Shown here: positions 1 to 5,944 of the stretch, piece by piece
Layout of the letters: every line of letters begins with the position of its first letter
How positions within the stretch are numbered: position 1 is the stretch's first letter
Notes under the pieces: generated by a model
What the model was told of the DNA's origin: nothing
The model's database searches: none
Seen by the model: only the letters and a program-made list of their open reading frames with translations
Source: JAQBFJ01 sp032123435
Lineage (GTDB): Bacteria > Verrucomicrobiota > Kiritimatiellia > UBA8416 > JAQBFJ01
Assembly (NCBI GenBank): GCA_032123435.1
Contig: JAQBFJ010000107.1
Coordinates: 1-14,120 of the forward strand
Direction: 5' to 3'
DNA: 14,120 nt
Program-made: the position numbers and the translations under genes

Positions 1-283
1 CTGCCAAAGGGTACAGCACACTGACCTCTTGTCCGTATCCCTGGTACCCAAAAAGAACAAAAAGACGGCCTATCCATGACGCCATGTTTGGCGTTGCGAC
101 ATAAAGAATGCCGCCAGGCTTCATTACTCTCTTTGATTCAATCAGTAAAACATCAGGATTTACCAGATGTTCAATGACGTGGCTGCAGTGAACAATATCG
201 AACACTTGGGATCCAAAAGGAAGCTGTGATGTTTCAGTGATCGCTCCCTGGATTGTTGACTTGAGTTCAACAATGGGACACCC
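1..283 (-). pseudogene. SAM methyltransferase B, 3' part, cut by an insertion sequence; runs off left edge
   Basis: Read on the minus strand, the frame is open from the IS junction to the window edge. It gives the second half of a class I SAM-dependent methyltransferase: a FDIVHCSHVIEHL segment (the motif between the acidic residue and the core strand), then a MKPGGILYVATPN segment typical of Methyltransf_11/23 proteins, then a hydrophobic stretch with FGYQGYGQEVS. Motif I (the Gly-rich SAM-binding loop) is absent. Upstream the frame is broken by the transposon. The missing upstream codons resume at 1836-1886 on the other side of the IS, in the frame that joins correctly if one GGGACACCC copy is used. 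By context it would modify a sugar or glycan carrier, which is inference. The C-terminus lies outside the window, so total length is unknown. The methyltransferase fold is clear, and the broken state is directly visible. Confidence 0.8.
275..283. repeat. 9-bp direct repeat GGGACACCC, left copy at IS end
   Basis: GGGACACCC occurs here and again at 1836-1844, bracketing the transposase gene. The best reading is a target-site duplication, because keeping one copy restores an uninterrupted methyltransferase frame (…EFGCPIVEL…). GGGACACCC and its own complement GGGTGTCCC agree at six of nine positions, so an imperfect terminal inverted repeat cannot be excluded. Confidence 0.6.
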
Positions 284-1835
284 GAGGTCCGATCTGCTCA
301 CCAGATTAGCTCATAGAGTTGCCGTTGCTCGGTGTCCATCTTGAGAAGGAGCCGCTGGACTTCGGGATCTTCGGGGTAGCGAAAAGTCATCTCATACATG
401 GTCTGCGTCAGTTCGGCGGCCCGTTTGGGGCTTATGGGAACCTTCTTTTCGATGAGACGGCGTTCGAGTTCCTTGTAGATCGTGTAGGCGACAAACGCCA
501 CAAGAACGTGTGCTTCAATGCGTCGTCGCCGTCGATGATACATTGGGCGTATTCGCAGATCTGTCTTTGAGATGCGAAAGGCTCTCTCGATGTGCCAAAG
601 CTGTCCATAATTCTCGATGATTTCCGATGGTGGCAGGTCGGTGTTGGTGATGTAGCCCTTGAGACCGTCCCACCGGGCGGCTTGAACGATTTTTGTTTCG
701 TCTATTTCAACCGCTACTTCGCCAGTTAGTTTCAGGAATTTGTTGTAGCCACGATTGTTGAGCTGCTCCTTGGTCATCCGTCCTGAGGCAATTTGTTTGC
801 GAAGCCTCGCCAAGCCTCGCTTGCGATTGTACCGGTCCTTCTTTGCCCGTTTTTCCGAGTAACTGACAATCAGCCGCCGATTATGCGCGTGGTCGATCTC
901 AACCGATTGACCATTACTCAACCCGCGGCACCGAGTCAGAATCGTCTCCTGCAGCGCATCGGTCTCGTTGCGGATCCGAGCGGCAACGATGAACGGATAC
1001 TTTGCTTTGTCGAGTGCGTCGAGGTTGTCTTTACTGAGCATGGCCGCATCAGCTACTACAACTGGCTTTCCGAGGCGATAGCGCTTCTGAATTCGCTTTA
1101 ACACCGGCACGAGAGTCTTGCCCTCAAAGGTGTTGCCTTCGAAAAGGTCATAGCCAATCGGGTAACCCTTCTCGCCGACAAGTAGCCCGAGCATGATTTG
1201 CGGGTTCTGGAACTTACCGTCCTTCGAGAAGCCAATCTTCCGGAGGTCATCTTCGTTTTCTGCTTCGAAATACAGGCTGGTCATGTCGTAGAAAACCACG
1301 GTGATGTGTTTGAGAATCTTCTTCGTATGACGGTAGGCGATCTCCTTGACCTGTGCGGCATGCTGAGCGTTAAATCGATCCAGAAAACGGTAGACCTCCT
1401 GAACACTTATCGTCTTTCCCTGGTAGCGATAGAGATAGTCGACGGTTTTGAGTTTGCTTGTAGGGTACACTAGGCGGGCTACAACAATGTCGCGGAAAAG
1501 CTGTTCAGGAATCACATCGAACCCAATCTCCTTGAACAGTCGGCCAAAAATCAACTCAGGGCCCATCGTGCGAATCGAGGCATTGCCAAGATGCTTCACA
1601 AAGTCAGCTATCACCGCCCGATCGTGATGAGCCTCGGGAAACAGCGAGTATTGTCCACTCTGGCGGTCGATGAAAAGTTCCCCCAACTCCAAGAGACGTT
1701 GCACCTCATGAGGATCACGCGACGCCCCCATCGTCTTGACCACTCGATATCCCTCGGACTTATCGATGACCTGTACGCTGACGGAGCCGGATCGGTTGCG
1801 TTTTTTCCGGACGAACATGGCCCTATATTATCAAC
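284..1835 (-). mobile_element. IS4/IS1634-type insertion sequence
   Basis: This is a roughly 1.55-kb element holding one transposase gene that fills nearly all of it. The stop codon lies about 14 bp from the left boundary and the start codon about 17 bp from the right. The boundaries are placed inside the two GGGACACCC copies. If those copies are instead terminal repeats, the element is 275-1844. I see no convincing long inverted repeat just inside either boundary (GAGGTCCGATC at left, and GTTGATAATATAGG at right when read inward). The element looks more GC-rich than the AT-richer genes to its right, which fits recent arrival. The transposase frame is intact, so the copy may be active. Confidence 0.75.
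298..1818 (-). CDS. IS4/IS1634-family DDE transposase
   Basis: This 506-residue protein catalyses cut-and-paste movement of its own element. The family's catalytic triad is visible: Asp in VVFYDMTSLYFE (about D178), Asp in VVVADAAMLSKDN (about D257), and Glu in the WHIERAFRISKTDL segment (about E411). The last matches the IS4-type Y-(2)-R-(3)-E-(6)-K signature with Y replaced by H/I. A YPIGYDLFEGNTFEGKTL segment between the first two Asp residues is typical of IS1634-like transposases. The N-terminal 100 residues are the usual helical region. Length is in the family's normal range and no frameshift or internal stop is present. The ATG at 1816-1818 lies only about 17 bp from the element end, so transcription may start outside or at the very tip. 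It points the same way as the methyltransferase it interrupts. Confidence 0.93.
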   Translation of the reverse strand: MFVRKKRNRSGSVSVQVIDKSEGYRVVKTMGASRDPHEVQRLLELGELFIDRQSGQYSLFPEAHHDRAVIADFVKHLGNASIRTMGPELIFGRLFKEIGFDVIPEQLFRDIVVARLVYPTSKLKTVDYLYRYQGKTISVQEVYRFLDRFNAQHAAQVKEIAYRHTKKILKHITVVFYDMTSLYFEAENEDDLRKIGFSKDGKFQNPQIMLGLLVGEKGYPIGYDLFEGNTFEGKTLVPVLKRIQKRYRLGKPVVVADAAMLSKDNLDALDKAKYPFIVAARIRNETDALQETILTRCRGLSNGQSVEIDHAHNRRLIVSYSEKRAKKDRYNRKRGLARLRKQIASGRMTKEQLNNRGYNKFLKLTGEVAVEIDETKIVQAARWDGLKGYITNTDLPPSEIIENYGQLWHIERAFRISKTDLRIRPMYHRRRRRIEAHVLVAFVAYTIYKELERRLIEKKVPISPKRAAELTQTMYEMTFRYPEDPEVQRLLLKMDTEQRQLYELIW

Positions 1836-1844
1836 GGGACACCC
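1836..1844. repeat. 9-bp direct repeat GGGACACCC, right copy at IS end
   Basis: This is the second copy of the repeat at 275-283, in the same orientation. Read on the minus strand, TTT-GGG-TGT-CCC here continues into ATT-GTT-GAA-CTC from the left flank, rebuilding a continuous methyltransferase frame. That is the main argument for a target-site duplication. Confidence 0.6.
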
Positions 1845-1886
1845 AAATTCAAACACCAACTCAATGTTTACAGGGGTTTTAGAACG
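1836..1886 (-). pseudogene. SAM methyltransferase B, short upstream remnant
   Basis: On the minus strand the frame from 1886 to 1836 reads RSKTPVNIELVFEFGCP. It joins the frame at 1-283 (IVELKSTIQGAI…) if a single GGGACACCC copy is kept. The PVNIEL…FGCP stretch resembles the helix and strand that follow the acidic motif II (GVDIS-like) of class I methyltransferases. A TGA at 1887-1889 closes the frame upstream, so the first roughly 70 residues with motif I are gone. The segment overlaps the last codons of methyltransferase A in another frame, which suggests that a deletion brought the two together. Confidence 0.5.
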
Positions 1887-2485
1887 TCATTTTCGCCAAT
1901 GTTGAACTCAGGAAAACATTCACGCAAAAGAATCCAACTTCGTAACATCACGATAGAAATGGCTCTGCAAAGCCGTGCGTGATGAAGATGGGCAAGGAAC
2001 TTGAGAATCTTACCCATAACATTAAACTCACGATAGGCTCTCACGGGATACCCCTGGGCGGCATAAAACGGGCAATGCCAGGCAGCATGGAGAATCAGAA
2101 TACCACCAGGAACAATAACTCTTCGCATCTCACGAAACACAATCTCGGGATCCGGTATATGCTCCAGAACAGCATACGTCCACACTACATCAAATGAGTT
2201 GTCAGCAAAAGGAAGACTCGTAGCAGAACAAGCATAGAAGGGTTTTGTCAAAAAGGGACGAACTGCCTCAGACAGATCGACACCTGTATAGTCTGCTACC
2301 ATATCCTGTAATGCACCCCTGCCACACCCTACCTCCAAGCATTTCTTCGTCTTTAGGCCATATTCATCAATCACTCGTGACAAAAAAGAGAAAAACGGGT
2401 GCTTCAGTGCATCACGCGTCGGCGCGTAATCTTTCCTGTATTCACGATCGTAGAACGTTTTTGATTCCTGATGCACAAAATTCAT
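1868..2485 (-). CDS. Class I SAM-dependent methyltransferase A, probably 3'-truncated
   Basis: This 205-residue Methyltransf_11-type enzyme has a complete SAM-binding half: motif I CLEVGCGRGAL (about 49-59), the acidic loop GVDLS (68-72), NSFDVVWTYAVLEHI (96-110), and RRVIVPGGILIL (about 121-132). The target is not shown. Position directly after a glycosyltransferase suggests sugar or glycan modification. It starts 18 nt after the stop of the GT61 gene, so the two are probably one transcript. AGGG about 14 nt before the ATG is a weak ribosome site. The end is odd: the protein stops at GENDVLKPL, where relatives that I recall continue with about 40 more residues containing an SDSDA…ILWF segment. 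The bases around the stop also encode the remnant of methyltransferase B in another frame. A deletion has probably replaced its natural C-terminus. Confidence 0.85.
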   Translation of the reverse strand: MNFVHQESKTFYDREYRKDYAPTRDALKHPFFSFLSRVIDEYGLKTKKCLEVGCGRGALQDMVADYTGVDLSEAVRPFLTKPFYACSATSLPFADNSFDVVWTYAVLEHIPDPEIVFREMRRVIVPGGILILHAAWHCPFYAAQGYPVRAYREFNVMGKILKFLAHLHHARLCRAISIVMLRSWILLRECFPEFNIGENDVLKPL

Positions 2486-2503
2486 AAGAAACGTTTTCCC
2501 TGG

Positions 2504-3694
2504 TTACAATCCATTTATATACTCAATCAGTTGCCGTAATCGAGGTACATCAATCTGAATATCATCAAACAACAGGTGTGGATCTTGATACTCAGGGGGC
2601 CTCCTCCCTTTTCCTTCCAAGTAAAAATACCGCAAATTCGCCTCTTTACTGAGAATCCAATAACACACATTTACGTAGTTGGGTGAGAACAATTCTATAA
2701 CCTTAGTACCCGGCCGACAAAACACCAGGTTTGTCAAAGCGGCACCGTGTGCTGAAATCACAATTTCGGCACTGGAAAAAGCACGAATTTGCTCTCTTAC
2801 AAACATCTGCTCAGGGTAAAGCACGTCGAAACCAAACAACAACATCAAAGCGACAACTTCATCCTCGTTCACAATCCTCCTGCGTCGACAATTCGCCCTT
2901 GACACATAAATTCCACGAATGCTTCCTCGACACTCCATACAATCAGCGAAGGCTCGCCGAAGGAAATCACAAGCCCACGGCGCTGCATGCCCCGTCAAGG
3001 ACGGTGCAACCAAACGATCCGCTTGTACGTGAAGTTTCTTATGGGCATGGATTATCTTGTCATTATGAATCCCGAGTATCTGAAGACACTCTTTTTGAAA
3101 TGACGTAGCGGTATTAACAACAATTTTATCACATTCAATGCCGCATAACCTGATCAAATCCAGTCGAGGCAAAACATCAAACAACCAATGATAGTAATTA
3201 TCAGATCCTGCAGAAGATAAAGAGGCCACCTTGCCCGCGACATGAGTCACCTGCGGAAAATGACCTCGCAACATAGCAGGATGCAACAATTTAGGCCTTC
3301 CAAATGTAGCAACCACATCGCAAAGCAAGTAATGATCCGGCGTAATTACTGCACCATGCAAGCCAAAGATATGCCCATTGCAAATTTCTACAACATAAGC
3401 ATCAGGGTATTCGTATTGCTCAAGCTCTCGAAATTTCCAATGAGGCAAGGATCCATCAAATGATATTGGCATATCTTGTGTAACGGATATACCTCGTCGA
3501 ACTAATTGAAAGTTTTCCACCCCGGAATTTGGAATACACATTGCATTCTCAATGGAGTAGCCCCCCCGTATGGGACCAACCCTAATTTCATCAGGTATTA
3601 ACAAGCTGATTTTACGAAGCATTGCCGCATATAGCTTTAGAAATACAGGCAAAACCTGAAAATAGAGAAAAACAATAATTCGTTGACCACGCAT
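2504..3694 (-). CDS. GT61 (DUF563) family glycosyltransferase
   Basis: This protein of about 396 residues belongs to glycosyltransferase family 61, which in bacteria transfers sugars in capsule, LPS or exopolysaccharide assembly. Numbering from ATG 3694, the family signatures are NYYHWLFDVLPRL (about 166-178), YVSRANCRRRR (about 263-273, the family's SR motif) and ISAHGAALTNLVFCRPGTKVIELF (from about 313). The HGA(A)LTN block is the most diagnostic. An N-terminal hydrophobic stretch (about 5-25) may anchor it to the inner membrane. The frame extends to a GTG at 3724 just after an in-frame TAA. I prefer ATG 3694, though neither start has a strong ribosome site and ATG 3622 is also possible. 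It heads a minus-strand unit with methyltransferase A 18 nt downstream. Donor and acceptor cannot be read from sequence. Confidence 0.9.
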   Translation of the reverse strand: MRGQRIIVFLYFQVLPVFLKLYAAMLRKISLLIPDEIRVGPIRGGYSIENAMCIPNSGVENFQLVRRGISVTQDMPISFDGSLPHWKFRELEQYEYPDAYVVEICNGHIFGLHGAVITPDHYLLCDVVATFGRPKLLHPAMLRGHFPQVTHVAGKVASLSSAGSDNYYHWLFDVLPRLDLIRLCGIECDKIVVNTATSFQKECLQILGIHNDKIIHAHKKLHVQADRLVAPSLTGHAAPWACDFLRRAFADCMECRGSIRGIYVSRANCRRRRIVNEDEVVALMLLFGFDVLYPEQMFVREQIRAFSSAEIVISAHGAALTNLVFCRPGTKVIELFSPNYVNVCYWILSKEANLRYFYLEGKGRRPPEYQDPHLLFDDIQIDVPRLRQLIEYINGL

Positions 3695-3808
3695 AATCAC
3701 TGAGCAACATCCAGTTGAAGCCACCCATTAAATCGACGCAAAATAACCCCCGGAAAATACAGACTGCCACCGTCAGCTTTCCCCTTCCCATTAGATTTTT
3801 CATTCATC

Positions 3809-3814
3809 ATTATA
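3809..3814 (-). promoter_or_regulatory. Candidate -10 box (TATAAT) for the GT61 unit
   Basis: The minus strand carries an exact TATAAT here, in an AT-rich 238-bp region (3725-3962) separating two divergent genes. No good -35 hexamer is seen 16-18 bp upstream; TTGGAC is only 11 bp away. Predicted initiation near 3802 would give a leader of roughly 80-110 nt before the GT61 start. Confidence 0.35.
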
Positions 3815-3922
3815 TCTCACGCGTTGTCCAAAACCTATATATCCTTCATAAACGAAGATTACCAGTCTGCCTAAAGAAAATCAACATCGAAACACCTATT
3901 ACGTTCCAGCCATTGATTACTG

Positions 3923-3950
3923 TTGAACTTTTCTGGAGTAATGCTAGTAT
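3923..3950 (+). promoter_or_regulatory. Candidate extended -10 promoter for the plus-strand methyltransferase
   Basis: TTGAAC (3923-3928) and TAGTAT (3945-3950) are 16 bp apart, and TG lies one base before the -10 box (TGCTAGTAT), as in extended -10 promoters. Initiation about 7 nt downstream would fall near 3957, only some 6 nt before the ATG at 3963. There is no Shine-Dalgarno sequence in that space. Confidence 0.45.
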
Positions 3951-3962
3951 TTTCTTCCTCTG

Positions 3963-4736
3963 ATGAACAACACTGTGTCATGTCCCGTTTGCGGTCAATA
4001 CGCGTCGGAATCATTTAAGGCTCCGTATGCCGCGGTCTGGCGCTGTCAAGCTTCTGACTGCAGACATTTCTTCGCGCCGAATGCCGAGCAGGAAGACGGG
4101 CTTTGCGATTATTCAACGCAGGCATATAAAACCAAGTTCATTCAGCGCAATCATCGCCTGATCGACTACCTGCTTGAGAAACGAATTATCAAGCAAGGTC
4201 AACGCATACTTGATCTGGGCAGTGGTGAAGGACATATTGCTTCATGTTTTGCGGAAAGAGGTTTCGATGTCCTGTGCGTTGAACCATCAAATGACGCCCG
4301 AACCGTCCTGACAAGCAGAGGTTTGAAAAGCGTTCCTTACGCGTCTGACATTGAACCGGGCGAAATATTCAATTTCATTTACCTTATTGAAGTAATAGAG
4401 CATATACCATCACCAACAGATGTCCTGCGCGATGCCAGCCGCCACTTATCGCATGAAGCACATCTGCTTGTTTCAACGCCATCAGCCCACAGTCTCCTGG
4501 CTCATATTTCAAAAAAACGCAGTAATTCATTTGGCGTACCATCTCACAAACATTTCTTTATCCCGCGCTCTCTTTATAAATGTTTGACTCTGGCTGGATT
4601 CAAAACCGTGCACCGCTGTTCGCCTCCGCTTATGCTGCCTGACCGACCTGTTGCGGAACGATTTATAGCATCATGCCTGAATCTGCTCGGATTAGGCGGT
4701 GGAATAGCGGTATTGGCATCACATCCGGAGAAATAA
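3963..4736 (+). CDS. Class I SAM-dependent methyltransferase with N-terminal Cys pair
   Basis: This 257-residue Methyltransf_23-type enzyme begins with a small zinc-ribbon-like segment: CPVCG at 7-11 with further Cys at 28 and 33. This is a common N-terminal addition in surface-polysaccharide methyltransferases. The SAM domain follows: ILDLGSGEGH (82-91, motif I), VEP at 106-108 for the acidic strand end, IYLIEVIEHIPSP (about 139-151), and HLLVSTPS at about 167-174. The C-terminal part (HKHFFIPRSLYKCLTLAGFK) matches the family's final helix and strand. Substrate is unknown; an O- or C-methylation of a nucleotide sugar or glycan fits the locus. It is alone on its strand between two minus-strand genes. 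A likely promoter sits just upstream and no ribosome site precedes the ATG. Frame and motifs are complete. Confidence 0.9.
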   Translation: MNNTVSCPVCGQYASESFKAPYAAVWRCQASDCRHFFAPNAEQEDGLCDYSTQAYKTKFIQRNHRLIDYLLEKRIIKQGQRILDLGSGEGHIASCFAERGFDVLCVEPSNDARTVLTSRGLKSVPYASDIEPGEIFNFIYLIEVIEHIPSPTDVLRDASRHLSHEAHLLVSTPSAHSLLAHISKKRSNSFGVPSHKHFFIPRSLYKCLTLAGFKTVHRCSPPLMLPDRPVAERFIASCLNLLGLGGGIAVLASHPEK

Positions 4737-4817
4737 GCCCAATTGTATTGATATTGCGCAACACATGTCGGGAACTTCCAATTTCCTGCACCATCTATCG
4801 CTCATCAATGCTGGATA

Positions 4818-5852
4818 TCAAAATAAAAGAAACACGGCGCCAACGCCAAATCCAAGACACAGCTTAAGCAGTTTGACGCGGAAAAACACTTTTCTTGAAT
4901 ATGCCAATACGGGAATCATTCCGTGCCCATCCTGAACTATGCTGTTGGCCAGCAGTATCCCGAGCGGCACGTTTCCGGAACTGTAAAGTACAATAAACAG
5001 CATATGCGGCCCCGATTGCGGCACCAGCCCAATCAGGCACGCTGCAATCAGCATCAGCCAATTACCCATTCCGCTCATTCTGACCATTTCCAGATGTTCA
5101 TGCAAATAAGAAATGACAAGCAATATGGAGAATGACCACAGGAATATTTTTGGAACGTGCTTGCGTGCCACATGTTCCCACAGGTGTGATTCAAGAAAGT
5201 GATCCGACACACTAACAACAACAAAAAGCGCGGCGAGCGAAACCAACAGAACGGTACTTGTCGCCCACGCTTCATGCATGCCAAGGTTCCCGGTAAGAAT
5301 CGCGATAATAAAGCCAAGCAGAAGCACTGTCAGTATTCCGCGTTGTGCGGAACATTCTTTCCATTGCTGCAATATAGCGCGACCGGTAAAACAACAGCAT
5401 TTTTCTTCCTCAACATGAATCTTCATTTCCTTATCCACCGCTGGCATAGGGCCAACACATTTCAGCCTGTCGATAATTGCACCGGCAACAACACCCATTA
5501 TGGTTAATGCGATAAGTATAATAACCGTCTGCCACGGCGGAAGAACTGCCAACATGAAAAATGCTTCATCACCCACGGTGGCTATCATCGCGGCAACAAG
5601 AGCGCCAAACGTCATAACACCATGAATATACATGCTAACAACCGCAAAAGAGCCTAGACAGCCAGGCATAACGCCCAGTAGTGCGGCCAGAAAATACTGC
5701 CTCCATTTTCGTTCAGCCAGTTTTCCACTGAGCGCGCCTCTGGTCAGCACATTCAGATATTCGACCACCATCATCATTACAAACACGAACCCGGTGATCA
5801 TTACAGCGTGAACAAGAGAGCCAAGAAATCCGTGAGATTCATGCGCTGTCAT
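4818..5852 (-). CDS. Putative ArsP_2-type multi-TM heavy-metal exporter
   Basis: This integral membrane protein of 344 residues has about ten hydrophobic segments. It resembles the 'putative 10TM heavy-metal exporter' family (ArsP_2, also annotated as putative arsenic or manganese transporter). Family-like blocks are GVMPGCLGSFAVVSMYIHGVM (about 60-80), FGALVAAMIATVGDEAFFML (about 82-101) in the first half, and LVPQSGPH…VQDGHGMIPVLAYSRK in the second half, which looks like an internally related repeat. A polar central loop (about 130-165) carries EEEKCCCF, three adjacent Cys that could bind a soft metal. The frame reaches a TTG at 5870, but ATG 5852 is preferred because GGAGGGG lies 9-14 nt upstream. 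The substrate is not provable from sequence. Its place among glycan genes is unexpected, and no metal regulator is seen beside it. Confidence 0.8.
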   Translation of the reverse strand: MTAHESHGFLGSLVHAVMITGFVFVMMMVVEYLNVLTRGALSGKLAERKWRQYFLAALLGVMPGCLGSFAVVSMYIHGVMTFGALVAAMIATVGDEAFFMLAVLPPWQTVIILIALTIMGVVAGAIIDRLKCVGPMPAVDKEMKIHVEEEKCCCFTGRAILQQWKECSAQRGILTVLLLGFIIAILTGNLGMHEAWATSTVLLVSLAALFVVVSVSDHFLESHLWEHVARKHVPKIFLWSFSILLVISYLHEHLEMVRMSGMGNWLMLIAACLIGLVPQSGPHMLFIVLYSSGNVPLGILLANSIVQDGHGMIPVLAYSRKVFFRVKLLKLCLGFGVGAVFLLF

Positions 5853-5944
5853 ATTATTCAACCCCTCCAAACATGAATTTGGTTATAAACCGATGGAATT
5901 TACCAATTGCAACAGCCTCGCACAAGACGTTAATATCACAACTA
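5853..5944. promoter_or_regulatory. Divergent intergenic region, possible promoters
   Basis: If both flanking genes use their better starts (5852 minus, 5945 plus), 92 bp separate them and must hold both promoters. A central palindromic TTGCAA (near 5907) could serve as a -35 element either way, with weak -10 candidates about 17 bp off (TTAATA on plus, TTTATA on minus). A strong GGAGGGG ribosome site for the minus gene lies at its edge. No operator repeat is evident. Confidence 0.25.

Noticed and set aside
1611..1859. 82-codon minus-strand frame across the right IS end
   Set aside because: Its first codons are the methyltransferase B remnant and the rest is an out-of-frame reading of the transposase, so it is not a separate gene.
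3612..3803. 63-codon minus-strand frame (MKNLMGRGKL…) overlapping the GT61 5' end
   Set aside because: It has no domain match and overlaps well-supported GT61 coding sequence in another frame. The GGAAGGGG nearby is suggestive, but no evidence links it to a product.
4737..4817. Possible terminator between the convergent methyltransferase and metal exporter genes
   Set aside because: Only a weak short inverted repeat (GGAACTTCC) is present, with no T-run, so it is not enough for a terminator call.
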